A DNA stretch of 64,000 nt from the NCBI RefSeq assembly GCF_001433995.1, contig NZ_AZCX01000010.1, positions 31,585 to 95,584 on the forward strand, read 5' to 3'. Positions 15,920 to 25,416 of this stretch are shown here, one piece after another (the stretch's first letter is position 1; every line of letters starts with the position of its first letter). The stretch comes from Secundilactobacillus kimchicus JCM 15530. GTDB lineage: Bacteria; Bacillota; Bacilli; Lactobacillales; Lactobacillaceae. A model generated the notes under the pieces. It made no database searches. It was not told where the DNA came from and saw only the letters and a program-made list of their open reading frames with translations. The position numbers and the translations under genes are program-made.

Positions 15920-16481
15920 CTATTGAGCCATATACCCACCCTCAACCGGTAACTCGACACCGGTAATGAATGAGGCTTCATAGAAAGCTAAAAACAACGC
16001 GGCACGGGCGATTTCTGCGGTTTTTCCCCGGGCCATTGGATGGTAACTGTCCTCTAATTGGTCCTTAGGGGCTTGGTACTTATTTGCCGCGTAATCGGCC
16101 ATTTGGGGTATCACTGATTTCATCCCTAAAAAGACGCCCTTTGCGTCAATATTAATGAGCCAGTCCCATTGTTTAACGGTGTGTCAGCCATACTAATTAA
16201 CCGGAAACCCCCGGCGTTATTGCCTAAAGTATTAATTGGTCCCAATTTGTGCTCGGTTTTGGTGACGGCGTGATCCCAATCCGCTTCGTAACTTGTATCC
16301 TGTTTGAGAAAGACGGTTTTGGGGGAGTTAAGCGCATTTTCAAGCTATTTCCTGATGCTTCGTTAATGTCGGTGAAAACAACCGTTGCCTCCTCAGCCAC
16401 GAACCGTTCGATGATGGCTTTACCGATACCGGTAGCACCACCAGTGACAATGGCAATTTTATCCGCTAATTGACGTGTCAT
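15920..16481 (-). pseudogene. Decayed short-chain dehydrogenase (SDR)
   Basis: The N-terminal piece (start 16481) reads KIAIVTGGATGIGKAI with the NAD-binding TGxxxGIG. Homology then continues in another frame (WDHAVTKTEHKLGPINTLGNNAGG, about 16275-16205), and again in another (QWDWLINIDAKGVFLGMKSV, about 16170-16115). The middle of the catalytic half (Ser-Tyr-Lys region, about 90 residues) is missing before the C-terminal GVELPVEGGYMAQ. At least two frameshifts and one internal deletion; not functional. Confidence 0.85.
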
Positions 16482-16540
16482 AAGACAAGCCCGCCTTTAG
16501 ATAGTGGCTTAGTATCCGACTTATTAATAACTGGGGATTC

Positions 16541-16582
16541 TAAAAAACGTAGCCTAGGTCGTAATGACCATAATGGCTACGT
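16541..16582 (-). terminator. Rho-independent terminator of minus-strand operon
   Basis: ACGTAGCC...GGCTACGT stem with an inner GGTC/GACC pairing; A6 at 16542-16547 provides the U-tract on the minus strand. It lies 25 bases 3' of the gene ending at 16607. Confidence 0.8.
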
Positions 16583-16606
16583 CTTTGACTAAACAGTTTG
16601 AGAGTA

Positions 16607-17650
16607 CTATCCGAATTCTGCCGTGATATTTGATTCTCCTAAAACAGCTGATCGAATAGCATAAATGTTTTTTTCTGGAATTGATTGGCTTGCAACACAG
16701 CCGGGGCCAATAATGATTCCTTTAGCGTCAACTTCTCTGATAGCTTCTTGAACGTGGGTGAGAATTTGCTTTGGATTGCCTGACTTTAAAATGCTAGGTT
16801 GTTCGATCTCTCCGGTATCTTTATTACGGTATGGCAATTCATGTAACCCACCAATCAGTGTTTTGTTTGTTAACTTCCGAGCTTCTGATAAACTTGGTGA
16901 TACAGATCTATCATGCCAATTTAGTGCCTGAACGGGGTATTTTGATACAATATCGAAATAAGTATGATCGCCATGAATGTGAGCAATGTTGAACCAAGTT
17001 TTATCCTTAAAAGCATCAAGTACAACTTTGTCGAAAGGTTCACCAAACTCAAGATATTCTTCTCTTGTGAAAAGGTTAGAAGTTGCAGTTTGTGTCGCGA
17101 AAAAGAAACCGTCTACGCCAGCGTTGATATTTTCTTTAATAAAGTTAATCGTGGTTTCAGCCAGAACACTTAAGGCATATTTAACAGCTTCGGGATGTTC
17201 TTTAATGTCTAAAAGCAATCGATCTCCAGAAAGTTTTAAAGCGTTAGTAAGTGGAGTGAAAATGGTTTGCACGATTGGAAATTGGTTCTTTGAAAAGTCT
17301 CGAGCGTAGTTGGCCAGTTCTACTTGCTTTCCGTAGGTGCCGTATGTTCCAGATAGGGGTTGTAGGCGATTCCAATCTTGATAGGTTGTAATGCCTGGTC
17401 GATGTAAAACTGCTGGATGGTCTAATTTGGTAAAATACTTAACTTCGGCTCCATAGTCTTCGACACCATACAGCCCGAATGGCATTAGTTTGATGAAATC
17501 GAAGTCGTATTTTTTTGCGAATTCGATTTGTTTTCGAGCTAGGAGTTTCGGATTTTGATCAACCTCTGGCATGTGGGCCCATAAGTTGACCGGGACTCGA
17601 TCAACAGGGTGTTGTTGCAAGGTGGCTTTAATGCGTTCATAGTGGTTCAT
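16607..17650 (-). CDS. Uroporphyrinogen-decarboxylase/methylcobamide methyltransferase-like protein
   Basis: 347 residues of the UROD/MtaA/MetE-like TIM-barrel superfamily (start MNHYERIKATLQQHPVDRVPV). Candidate zinc ligands are His224-x-His226 (AHIHGDH) and Cys318 (IIGPGCVASQSIPEKN); MtaA and CmuA have His-x-Cys...Cys, so His226 would replace the first Cys. No haem pathway genes are nearby, so true uroporphyrinogen decarboxylation is unlikely. Its ATG overlaps the stop of an amino acid permease gene (ATGA) in an operon behind a Met-type T-box, so a thiol methyl or alkyl transfer that yields methionine or homocysteine from an imported compound is a reasonable hypothesis. Fold call is firm; activity inferred. 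Confidence 0.78.
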   Translation of the reverse strand: MNHYERIKATLQQHPVDRVPVNLWAHMPEVDQNPKLLARKQIEFAKKYDFDFIKLMPFGLYGVEDYGAEVKYFTKLDHPAVLHRPGITTYQDWNRLQPLSGTYGTYGKQVELANYARDFSKNQFPIVQTIFTPLTNALKLSGDRLLLDIKEHPEAVKYALSVLAETTINFIKENINAGVDGFFFATQTATSNLFTREEYLEFGEPFDKVVLDAFKDKTWFNIAHIHGDHTYFDIVSKYPVQALNWHDRSVSPSLSEARKLTNKTLIGGLHELPYRNKDTGEIEQPSILKSGNPKQILTHVQEAIREVDAKGIIIGPGCVASQSIPEKNIYAIRSAVLGESNITAEFG

Positions 17651-18351
17651 GCGGCATTGCTCCTTTCAAATCGACGAAGGTATTTTTCATAGTTTGAGAA
17701 TAGTAGCGTCAATGCAATACATAAAATCCAATAAACAAGTGCAGCAGCGAGAAACGATTCAATATAGTAGAAATTATCAGCAGATTCTAATTTTGATTTT
17801 GCAAAAATATCGACAACAGAAACCAAAAATGCTAGTGATAGTTGGCGGATTAACAAGGTGTAGTAATTTAAAATTTTGGGTATGGCATCTGTTAATGCTT
17901 GTGGCAGTTTAATGGCGAAAAACTGTTGGTACTTGGTGTAACCAAGTGCTGCTGCAGCTTCAAGTTGATCTTTGCCAACTGATTTGAAAGAACTGCGAAT
18001 AATTTCGGATAAAAAACTTGCGGCGTAAAGAGTGTAAGAAATCAAGACGGCGTAGATTGGATTTAGGTGTAGTGTGTCTACATGCAGGTTAAGATGATCG
18101 CTAAAGAGTTTAACAATCGGTGGTAGTGCGTAATAGAAAACGAGTAGGTGAATTAATAGAGGGACACCCCTGAAATACGAAATGTAAATACGATAAATAA
18201 TTCGCGTAAGTCGATTTTGGGATTGACGTAATAGGGTTAACCCCGTGCCCAAAATAATACTAAGGAGTAGAATTAGTAGACTTAAAAAAAGAGTTTGAGG
18301 AACCACTGTCCATATATTCCAGAAATCAGATAGAAAAATTTTTTGATTCAT
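17647..18351 (-). CDS. Amino acid ABC transporter permease, subunit 2
   Basis: 234 residues, HisM/TcyM-like, with about five membrane spans, YFRGVPLLIHLLV and the EAA loop DQLEAAAALGYTKYQQFFAIKLPQA. GAAAGGAG precedes ATG 18351. It overlaps both neighbours by 4 nt. It differs from the other permease of the operon, so the transporter is a heterodimer, as in the TcyL-TcyM cystine importer. Confidence 0.9.
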   Translation of the reverse strand: MNQKIFLSDFWNIWTVVPQTLFLSLLILLLSIILGTGLTLLRQSQNRLTRIIYRIYISYFRGVPLLIHLLVFYYALPPIVKLFSDHLNLHVDTLHLNPIYAVLISYTLYAASFLSEIIRSSFKSVGKDQLEAAAALGYTKYQQFFAIKLPQALTDAIPKILNYYTLLIRQLSLAFLVSVVDIFAKSKLESADNFYYIESFLAAALVYWILCIALTLLFSNYEKYLRRFERSNAA

Positions 18352-19058
18352 CGTATAAGACTCCTTTCAGATGGGAGATCACGAAATTTGTCAATTCTAA
18401 CCTCAAGAAAAGAAAGGACAAGGTTCAAAATAATGACAATTGCCCAGTAGATTAGACCTGCGCAAAAATAAGTTAATAGTGGTGATGAGGTGTAGTCATT
18501 AGAGACAATTGTGTCAGCTTGCCCCATCAAATCAACAGTACCCAATACAAAGAGAATGGATGATTGGTGAACCAGATTAATAATTTCGTTTCCAAGGCCA
18601 GGAATTGCAATGGACAAGGTCTGCGGAATCAAAACGTGAATATCAGCTTGTAGGGGTGTATAACCCATGGATAAAGCAGCATCTCGTTGTTCAGCGGATA
18701 CTGTTAAGTAAGAAGGTCGCAGAATTTCAGATAGGTAAGCGCCATAGTACAGTGTAAATGTAATTACACAAAACAACATTTTACTAACTGAAGATAAATC
18801 GATTCCAAGGCTAAGTTTCACAACTAACGGAAGCCCGTAATAGACTAAAAATAGCTGTAAAACAATAGGAACGCTGCGAATAAAAGAAACGTAGACGGTT
18901 AAAATAGCTCTCAACCATTGATGTTGACTTAGCCGTCCAGCGGTTACAAGAATGGATAAGGATGATCCTAAAATCCAAGCAAAGATGATAAAGGTTAATG
19001 TCACAGGGACTCCTTTAAATAATTGGACAAACGTATTAAGAACTACTGAAAAAGTCAT
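18348..19058 (-). CDS. Amino acid ABC transporter permease, subunit 1
   Basis: 236 residues with FIRSVPIVLQLFLVYYG and the EAA loop EQRDAALSMGYTPLQADIHVLIPQT (about residues 142-166). About five membrane spans. TGAGGCG lies 6 nt upstream of ATG 19058. Pairs with the following permease gene. Confidence 0.9.
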   Translation of the reverse strand: MTFSVVLNTFVQLFKGVPVTLTFIIFAWILGSSLSILVTAGRLSQHQWLRAILTVYVSFIRSVPIVLQLFLVYYGLPLVVKLSLGIDLSSVSKMLFCVITFTLYYGAYLSEILRPSYLTVSAEQRDAALSMGYTPLQADIHVLIPQTLSIAIPGLGNEIINLVHQSSILFVLGTVDLMGQADTIVSNDYTSSPLLTYFCAGLIYWAIVIILNLVLSFLEVRIDKFRDLPSERSLIR

Positions 19059-19073
19059 GATATCGCCTCATTT

Positions 19074-19895
19074 TTATTTTTCTTTAACGGCGTACTTAAA
19101 AACATTTTCACCAAAATACTTATTTGATAGTTTTGCCAATGTGCCATCATCTTTTAAGCTTTTTAGTGCTTTATCGACTCTCTTTGCAATCGAAGCGTTG
19201 TCTTTTGTAAACAAGAAGAAGGTTGGAAATGCTCGAACAGGGGCTGAGGTCGCAACGTTTGACAACTTCAATCCTTTAATAATATCTTCTTGACCAAGGT
19301 TAGAGGGATCAATTAAGGCATCGTATTTGCCACTATTTACATCTTTAAGTAATTGTTGCAGTGGAAATTCGTCGCTTGTTTTAATATTAATTTTGCTTTC
19401 CGGATGCTCTTTGTTCCAAGTAGTTAGGAGATTGTACATGCCTCCGTTGGGACTAACTGGAGCAAGATTAAGTTTTTTTAGATCATCTAGATTGGAAATC
19501 TTGTTTTTTACGTTCTTTTTGTTGGTGTATATTTTGACTAAACTTAATCCATCATTTTCTTGACCAACGTGGTATTTTTTAATTCGTTCTGGGTTACTAT
19601 AAAAACCATTGGCTGCAAAGTCATACTTTTTTGAATCAAGTCCAACTAATTCTGCAGTCTGAGAAACCGCGTTAAAATTAAATTTGACGTTTCCCAGTTC
19701 TTTTTCAACGGCCTTTAGAACGTCCACTTCGTATCCTGTGAGTTTTCCGTTTTCTGTATAACTAAGTGGTTTGCTAGCAGATGAAACAGCGACCTGATAG
19801 TCATTTTTATTTTGGCTAGAAGCCTTTCCGCAAGCTGTTAATGTGATGAGTATCAGTGTTAAGATAAGGCTAAATCTGATTCTATGCTTTGACAT
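19074..19895 (-). CDS. Amino acid ABC transporter substrate-binding lipoprotein (family 3)
   Basis: 273 residues; signal peptide with lipobox LTAC (Cys about 22), then an SBP family 3 domain (LSYTENGKLTGYEVDVLKAVEKEL, NGFYSNPERIKKYHVG, YDALIDPSNLG). Placed between ATPase and permease genes in a methionine T-box operon. Likely ligand is methionine or a methylated/alkylated sulfur compound; not determinable from sequence. Confidence 0.88.
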   Translation of the reverse strand: MSKHRIRFSLILTLILITLTACGKASSQNKNDYQVAVSSASKPLSYTENGKLTGYEVDVLKAVEKELGNVKFNFNAVSQTAELVGLDSKKYDFAANGFYSNPERIKKYHVGQENDGLSLVKIYTNKKNVKNKISNLDDLKKLNLAPVSPNGGMYNLLTTWNKEHPESKINIKTSDEFPLQQLLKDVNSGKYDALIDPSNLGQEDIIKGLKLSNVATSAPVRAFPTFFLFTKDNASIAKRVDKALKSLKDDGTLAKLSNKYFGENVFKYAVKEK

Positions 19896-19898
19896 GAA

Positions 19899-20699
19899 TT
19901 AAACCACCTTTATTTTTTTGATTGAGGAGAACCGGGATGATGCATCAACTGTTTTGATACTAGGCAGCTGAACGTAGTGTTTTAAAAATGCCTGTGTGCG
20001 TTGCTTTTGAGGATGATGGAAAATTTGCTCGGGAGTCCCATTTTCAACGATGATACCTTTTTCCATGAAGACTACTTGATCGGATATTTCTTCGGCAAAT
20101 CGCATTTCATGGGTAGCCAGTATGATAGTGATACCTGCTTGCTTAACTTTCCGAATGGCAGTTAATACTTCCTGGGACAACTCTGGATCTAGTGCGCTTG
20201 TCGGTTCATCGAACAAAATGACCTCGGGGTTTAGTGCTAAGGCTCTGGCAATGCTAACGCGCTGCTGTTGTCCTCCAGATAGTTGACTAGGGTAAGATTT
20301 CAGATAATCTTGCATACCAACCTGCTTTAACGCTTCTATGGCAATCTGATGAGCTTCAATTTTGCTGCGCTTTTTAACTAGCAACTGAGGCTGGACAACA
20401 TTTTGAAAAACAGTTTCATTTTTGAAAAGATTGTATTGTTGAAAAACCATAGCCGTCTTACGTCGTAAGGCAAGTTTATCGTTTTTTGATAAATTGGGGG
20501 CTTCCAGAGATAAGTCATCAATTTCTATTTTTCCCTCAAGCGGGACTTCAAGTAAATTAATGGTTCTGAGTAGAGTCGTTTTTCCAGTTCCACTTGGTCC
20601 AATAAGGGTGACGACTTCACCTTTTTTAGCGTCTAAATCAATTCCATTCAATACTGTTCTATCAGAATATTGCTTATGGATATTTCGTAACTTTAGCAT
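19899..20699 (-). CDS. Amino acid ABC transporter ATP-binding protein
   Basis: 266 residues. Walker A GPSGTGKT, Q-loop FQQYNLF, LSGGQQQRVS, Walker B VILFDEPTSALDPE and H-loop ATHEMRF are seen. ATG 20699 is favoured over TTG 20705 because AGCGAGG lies 8 nt upstream of the ATG and only 2 nt from the TTG. The C-terminal 25 residues beyond the domain are Ser/Lys rich. First gene after the T-box. Confidence 0.9.
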   Translation of the reverse strand: MLKLRNIHKQYSDRTVLNGIDLDAKKGEVVTLIGPSGTGKTTLLRTINLLEVPLEGKIEIDDLSLEAPNLSKNDKLALRRKTAMVFQQYNLFKNETVFQNVVQPQLLVKKRSKIEAHQIAIEALKQVGMQDYLKSYPSQLSGGQQQRVSIARALALNPEVILFDEPTSALDPELSQEVLTAIRKVKQAGITIILATHEMRFAEEISDQVVFMEKGIIVENGTPEQIFHHPQKQRTQAFLKHYVQLPSIKTVDASSRFSSIKKIKVV

Positions 20700-20736
20700 T
20701 TTCAAGACCTCGCTTTCTTAAATATTCAGAGAAATC

Positions 20737-21000
20737 GAAAAAACGCCTCTTTACTGACTAAAAGCCAGTAAAGGGACGTTTTCTCGCGGTACCACCCTAA
20801 TTTATTTACCTTGTTACCAAAGTAAATCTCAACAACTCGTGTTCAAGTTAGGGATGATAACGCATCCTTGCGATTTAGAAGCTTGCACTTCTAAATGATA
20901 TCCAGGCTCATATTCCCCATGACCCAATCCCCCCTTTTCCATCGTCCGGGTTTTCTAGTGGATTGGCAATCTTAGGTACTCTTCCCATCAACATCAATTA
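20737..21000 (-). ncRNA. T-box riboswitch, Met-type specifier (ATG)
   Basis: On the minus strand: stem I begins GATGTTGATGGGAAGAGTACC; its 3' side has GGGGAAT-ATG-AGCC with ATG at 20911-20909 in the specifier position. The T-box AGGGTGGTACCGCG is at 20798-20785, and the terminator stem ACGTCCCTTTACTGG...CCAGTAAAG-AGGCGT with T6 ends at 20737. It controls the ABC transporter/UROD-like operon to 16607. Confidence 0.9.
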
Positions 21001-21029
21001 TTAAAATTCGATTACATCTGAATGTGATT

Positions 21030-21058
21030 ACAATAAGTCTAAGTGAGCTTATTGTCAA
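21030..21058 (-). promoter_or_regulatory. Promoter of the minus-strand T-box operon
   Basis: On the minus strand TTGACA (21058-21053), 17-bp spacer, TATTGT (21035-21030), about 30 bases upstream of the T-box stem I. The remaining gene-free stretch 21059-21278 is AT-rich with no further motif that I can support. Confidence 0.7.
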
Positions 21059-21278
21059 TGATGAATTTTAGAAAATAAATGTGAAAAATGCTGAAAATCC
21101 CATTGCAGCGCTGATTTATCAGATTAAATTTCTGATAAATAGAACCGGAGAAACAAACTTATTCATAATTAATTGTGCACTATTAATTTTCCAATTCATA
21201 TCAATTGCCTTCGTCAGTCCAAATAAGTTACGCTAAACTTGTATGGTAACGTTTCCGAATTGATAAGGAGGATGACGG

Positions 21279-22607
21279 ATGGCAGATTATGATTACGATG
21301 TTTTATACCTTGGCTGTGGTCACGGGACTTTTGATGGTGCGATTCCATTGGCTCAGTCGGGCAAGAAAGTTGGCGTCATTGAAAGCCGGTTAATTGGTGG
21401 GACGTGTCCGAACCGCGGGTGCAACGCAAAGATTACGTTGGATGCCCCGGTTAAATTGACGCGGGCCAAAGAACGGCTGGAAGGCATTGTTAATGGCGAC
21501 TGGTCGTTGGATTGGGGCCAAATGGTCGCTCAAAAGCAGGCCGTCATTGATCCGCTCCCCGACATGATTAGCGGGTTGCTGACCGGTGTTGGTGTCCAAA
21601 TTATCACGGGTCGTGGTGAATTAACGGATGCGCACACCATTGAGGTGGACGGCAAGCCAATCACGGCCGATAAGCTCGTGATTGCGACGGGGCTCCGGCC
21701 AAACAAGTTGGCCATTCCGGGCACGGAACTTGCGCATGACAGTGAAGATTTTATGAATCTGACGACGCTACCAAAACGGCTGGCGATCGTTGGTTCGGGT
21801 TACATCAGCATGGAATTTGCCACCATGGCGAATGCTGCTGGGGCAGCGGTGACGGTGCTGATGCACGGCGACCGAGCGCTGCGACAGTTCCACCAACCGT
21901 TCGTTGAAACGGTTATCGATGATCTGACTAAGCGTGGGGTGACGTTTGTTAAAAATGCCGAGGTGAGCGAGTTTGCTCAGTCCGGTGACGCCTACACGGT
22001 CATATACGGTGATGGCCAAAGTCTGACAGTGGATTGGATTTTAGATGCAACGGGCCGGATTCCTAACGTGGAAAACATTGGCCTTGAAACGGTTGGCGTG
22101 GTGTTTAACGAACACGGGATCGAGGTTAACAATCATCTACAAACCAGTGTGGCTAACATTTATGCGTCGGGTGATGTCATTGATAAACAACAGCCGAAGC
22201 TAACACCAACGGCCATTTTTGAATCAGTCTACCTGATGCAGTTATTCTCAGGGCAAACGGATCAGCCAATTGACTATCCAGCGATTCCGTCGACGGTTTT
22301 CACCTCGCCACGAATTGCTAAGGTGGGTGAATCGGTGGAAACGGCCGAGAAAAAGGGTGATAAAGTCGTGACGAATCAGATCAAGGATGATTGGTACCGG
22401 CAAGTTGACCGGCAAACGTTGGGTGCTAGCAAGTTAGTCTTTGACGCTGATCATAAGCTGATTGGGGCCACTGAATGTAGTGAAGAGGCGGACAATGCCA
22501 TCGACACCTTATTACCGGCTATTGAGTTTGGGCTGGATGCCAGTCAAATTGGCCGGATTGTCCATTTATTCCCAACGATTGCAGCGTCGGCGTGGGAAAA
22601 ATTATAG
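21279..22607 (+). CDS. Pyridine nucleotide-disulfide oxidoreductase, probable glutathione reductase
   Basis: 442 residues with an N-terminal FAD-binding GCGHGTFDG, redox-active disulfide GGTCPNRGCNAK (Cys43, Cys48), NAD(P)-binding IVGSGYISMEFA, the ASGDV motif and the C-terminal dimer domain with HLFPTIAASAWE. The last segment replaces the usual His-Pro-Thr of glutathione reductases by HLFPT. AAGGAGG lies 7 nt before the ATG. With two gshA-like ligases and two glutathione transferases in the window, reduction of glutathione or a related disulfide is the best guess, but dihydrolipoamide or mercuric reductase-like activity is not excluded. Confidence 0.8.
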   Translation: MADYDYDVLYLGCGHGTFDGAIPLAQSGKKVGVIESRLIGGTCPNRGCNAKITLDAPVKLTRAKERLEGIVNGDWSLDWGQMVAQKQAVIDPLPDMISGLLTGVGVQIITGRGELTDAHTIEVDGKPITADKLVIATGLRPNKLAIPGTELAHDSEDFMNLTTLPKRLAIVGSGYISMEFATMANAAGAAVTVLMHGDRALRQFHQPFVETVIDDLTKRGVTFVKNAEVSEFAQSGDAYTVIYGDGQSLTVDWILDATGRIPNVENIGLETVGVVFNEHGIEVNNHLQTSVANIYASGDVIDKQQPKLTPTAIFESVYLMQLFSGQTDQPIDYPAIPSTVFTSPRIAKVGESVETAEKKGDKVVTNQIKDDWYRQVDRQTLGASKLVFDADHKLIGATECSEEADNAIDTLLPAIEFGLDASQIGRIVHLFPTIAASAWEKL

Positions 22608-22645
22608 CGGATGAGCTCGTATCAGTGACGTCCGAATGAAGACCA

Positions 22646-22683
22646 CAAAAAAATCCCCGAGATACTATCTCGAGGATTTTTTT
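22646..22683. terminator. Bidirectional terminator between convergent genes
   Basis: AAAAAAATCC-CCGAGA...TCTCGAGGATTTTTTT hairpin between the convergent genes 21279-22607 and 22682-23179; it overlaps the stop codon of the latter. Confidence 0.9.
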
Positions 22684-23179
22684 ATTCAACCGACCGTTTC
22701 AAAAACGAAACGTGATCCCGTAACCATGGGATGATCCAACGATCCAAACCAATCTTACTTGCATTAAAGCCAGCTACTAAAATAAAAATTTCAATAATAA
22801 TAAATAGCGGGTTAACCGAAACAGTGCCAGCAAATAAGTAAGCGAAGTTCATCACCATCCCGAAGAAGGCAGCCGCAGTTGCTAATGTGCCGAAGAATAA
22901 GCCTAAACCGACTAATAATTCGCCCCATGAGACCATGACGTTGAACAACGACATGTGAGGTTGAACAAACCCCTTCAAAAAGCTGGTATACCAGCCGTAT
23001 GCGGGTTGCCCTTCAGGGGTCATCACCGGGTTTTTGATGGCATTAGTAATAAAACCAGTCGCATCAAATCCCTTTGACACCTTTGACCAGCCATCGCCAA
23101 TCCATAAGAATCCAACGTACAAGCGAAGCAACGTTGTGATAACCATGCCGCTTGTCGAATGACGTAACCATTTAACCAT
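22682..23179 (-). CDS. DoxX/DoxD family membrane protein
   Basis: 165 residues; four predicted membrane helices. RLYVGFLWIGDGWSKVSKGF at the N-terminus and WGELLVGLGLFFGTLATAAAFFGMVMNFAYLFAG are typical of the DoxX family of thiosulfate:quinone-oxidoreductase-like membrane proteins. ATG 23179 is chosen over GTG 23188 since AAGGAG is 8 nt upstream of the ATG and overlaps the GTG. Precise function unknown; some family members take part in redox homeostasis. Confidence 0.82.
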   Translation of the reverse strand: MVKWLRHSTSGMVITTLLRLYVGFLWIGDGWSKVSKGFDATGFITNAIKNPVMTPEGQPAYGWYTSFLKGFVQPHMSLFNVMVSWGELLVGLGLFFGTLATAAAFFGMVMNFAYLFAGTVSVNPLFIIIEIFILVAGFNASKIGLDRWIIPWLRDHVSFLKRSVE

Positions 23180-23259
23180 TGTACTCACTCCTTGTAAGTA
23201 TTTTTAGTAAGTATATGACTGATTATGTGAAAAATCAAACAATAACGTTCGATGCCCAC

Positions 23260-23293
23260 TAAAAAATCCCCCCAGCATCATGCTGAAGGGATT
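23260..23293 (-). terminator. Rho-independent terminator
   Basis: AATCCC...AGCATCATGCT...GGGATT hairpin with A6 (minus-strand U-tract), 20 bases 3' of the ABC exporter gene. Confidence 0.75.
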
Positions 23294-23313
23294 AGCGTTG
23301 TTAAAATTAAGGG

Positions 23314-25293
23314 TTAATCGGCAGAAAGGGCGTCGATTGGGTTCAGCCGTGAAGCCCGCCGTGCTGGTAATAGCGCAGCTAGGAAAGCGATGATCAAGGC
23401 AATGACAAACGTGCCAATCACATTACCAGGAGTGATTTGAACCATGTTGTACTTCACGATACCGTACAGCATACTGTTCAATCCACTACCAATTAGCCAG
23501 GTCACGACTACTGCAAGAACAGCACTAAAGACACCAATTAGGAGTGACTCAGCAGTGAAGAGACGTCGGATATCCTTCTTCCGTTCACCCAACGCCCGCA
23601 AGATTCCGATTTCTTTGGTTCGTTCAGAAACGGACATGTACATGGTGACGATGATCATGAGCGCGGAGACCACTAGCGAAATGCCAGCGATTGCAGCGAG
23701 AACAATCGAGGCAATCTGAACGTATTGGTTGACGGTGTCTAGAATGTCACCAACCGTCGTTGCGCCAAATAGATACTTGCCGTTATCTTTCAGGTTCCGA
23801 ATATCTTCCGCAGCTTTTTTAACTTTCGTGGCACTCGATGCGTTAACTGACACAAAGTTCGCATCAGTGACCGCGTGACTGCGTTCCAAGAGGCGGCGCA
23901 TCGTGGTGTAGTTGGTCCCAACAATTGAGTTTCCTTGCCCACCACTTGTAATTCCAACAACCTTAACCTTACCGTGAACTTGAACGGGGCGGTTGTTTTT
24001 AGTCACAGTGGCTAACGTTAACGAGACCGTTTTACCTAGGGCTTTCTTGTAGTCGCTACCGACAAGGTTGATGGCTTGGTTCTTATCAATAGCAATTTCG
24101 TTATTACCTGGTTTATGACCAGACTTAACGGTGTCTGATGCGTAGGCTTTTGTCCACGTTTGGAAGTTAGAGCCCGTCACGTTTTTCTTGTTGTAAGCTA
24201 ATGTGAAGTTACTGAATTGGTAACCCGCTTCAACACTATCTACATTTTTAACGGTGTTCAATTTTTTAAGTTTAGTATCGCTGATTAACAGCTTTTGAGG
24301 TTGATTAGCGTACTGACTCATCTTCTGCTGCAACTGGGTTGACGAGAGGTGTTTTCCGGTCGGGTTATTAATGACGGTAATTGAGGTCGGATTGATCATC
24401 GAACTGATCTGGTCTTGGATGAAGGCGTTAACCCCGTTTCCTAACCCGGTGAATAACATGACTGCGAACAGTCCAATGGCGGTCCCAATCATAATGATAG
24501 AATTTCGCCAGAAGTTATACATCAAGTGTTGAAAGGCGTTTTTATAGCTTGCCGTTGCTGAGAGCGGCTTGGATTTAAATGCCGGTTGGGGTTGCGCGAC
24601 GTCGTAAGCGGGCCGAACGCGCATGTCATCGTTGATCTTACCATCCACTAACTGCACGATTCGGGTCCCGTGGTCAGCCACGTCTTGGGAGTGGGTGACG
24701 GCGATGACGAGCTTGCCGTCAGCGGCGATGCCCTTTAAGATTTCGAGGACCTCAGCCGTATTCACAGAATCAAGCGCTCCGGTTGGTTCATCAGCAATGA
24801 TGATTTCAGGGTCGCTGGCGAGGGCCCGGGCAATGGCCACCCGTTGCTTTTGCCCACCGGATAACTGGTTCGGGTGTTTCTTAAGTTGATCACCAAGACC
24901 AACTTTTGTCAGCAGTTCTTCAGCGCGCTTACGTCGGTCACCACTGTTTAACGTGGTCATGTTTAACGAAACCATGACGTTGTCGACAATGTTGAGGTGT
25001 GAAATGAGGTTATAGGCTTGATAGATATAGCCGATGGTTCCCCGACGATAATCGTCTAGCTGTTTTTGTTTTTTATGATCAAGCTTGGTGCCGTCAATCA
25101 TGACATCCCCTTCGAAGTTACGATCGAGACCGCCAATAATGTTCATTAAGGTCGATTTACCACCACCGGATTCACCAAGAATAGAAACGAATTCACCGAG
25201 TTCAAAGTTCAGATCAATGCCCTTTAGAACTGGAAATTCTTCTTGCCCGAGGTAGTAGGACTTGTGAATGTTGTGTAATTCTAAAAATGCCAA
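23314..25293 (-). CDS. MacB-type ABC transporter, fused ATPase-permease
   Basis: 659 residues from a TTG start (AGGGAGG 7 nt upstream). N-terminal ATPase (residues 1-225): [33 protein letters not shown] linker, then a FtsX/MacB-type permease: TM1 at about 270-290, a large extracellular domain (about 295-510) and three more TMs, with the [20 protein letters not shown] cytoplasmic loop. Unlike E. coli, the ATPase is at the N-terminus of a single chain with one permease unit; it works as a dimer. Likely exports or senses a peptide, antibiotic or lipid; no two-component system is adjacent. Confidence 0.87.
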   Translation of the reverse strand: MAFLELHNIHKSYYLGQEEFPVLKGIDLNFELGEFVSILGESGGGKSTLMNIIGGLDRNFEGDVMIDGTKLDHKKQKQLDDYRRGTIGYIYQAYNLISHLNIVDNVMVSLNMTTLNSGDRRKRAEELLTKVGLGDQLKKHPNQLSGGQKQRVAIARALASDPEIIIADEPTGALDSVNTAEVLEILKGIAADGKLVIAVTHSQDVADHGTRIVQLVDGKINDDMRVRPAYDVAQPQPAFKSKPLSATASYKNAFQHLMYNFWRNSIIMIGTAIGLFAVMLFTGLGNGVNAFIQDQISSMINPTSITVINNPTGKHLSSTQLQQKMSQYANQPQKLLISDTKLKKLNTVKNVDSVEAGYQFSNFTLAYNKKNVTGSNFQTWTKAYASDTVKSGHKPGNNEIAIDKNQAINLVGSDYKKALGKTVSLTLATVTKNNRPVQVHGKVKVVGITSGGQGNSIVGTNYTTMRRLLERSHAVTDANFVSVNASSATKVKKAAEDIRNLKDNGKYLFGATTVGDILDTVNQYVQIASIVLAAIAGISLVVSALMIIVTMYMSVSERTKEIGILRALGERKKDIRRLFTAESLLIGVFSAVLAVVVTWLIGSGLNSMLYGIVKYNMVQITPGNVIGTFVIALIIAFLAALLPARRASRLNPIDALSAD

Positions 25294-25416
25294 TGTGGTA
25301 CCTCCCTAGAATTTCTGTTAAACCTTGCAACCTGCTAACTATAATGTATGTGTTATACCACGTCAACCGTAAATCCGGCGACTTAGTTAAATCATGAGAA
25401 ATGCGGTAAATGAGTC

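Noticed and set aside
16607..17650. Annotation as HemE (uroporphyrinogen decarboxylase)
   Set aside because: No other haem gene nearby, His-x-His...Cys pattern is of the methyltransferase branch, and the operon is methionine-controlled.
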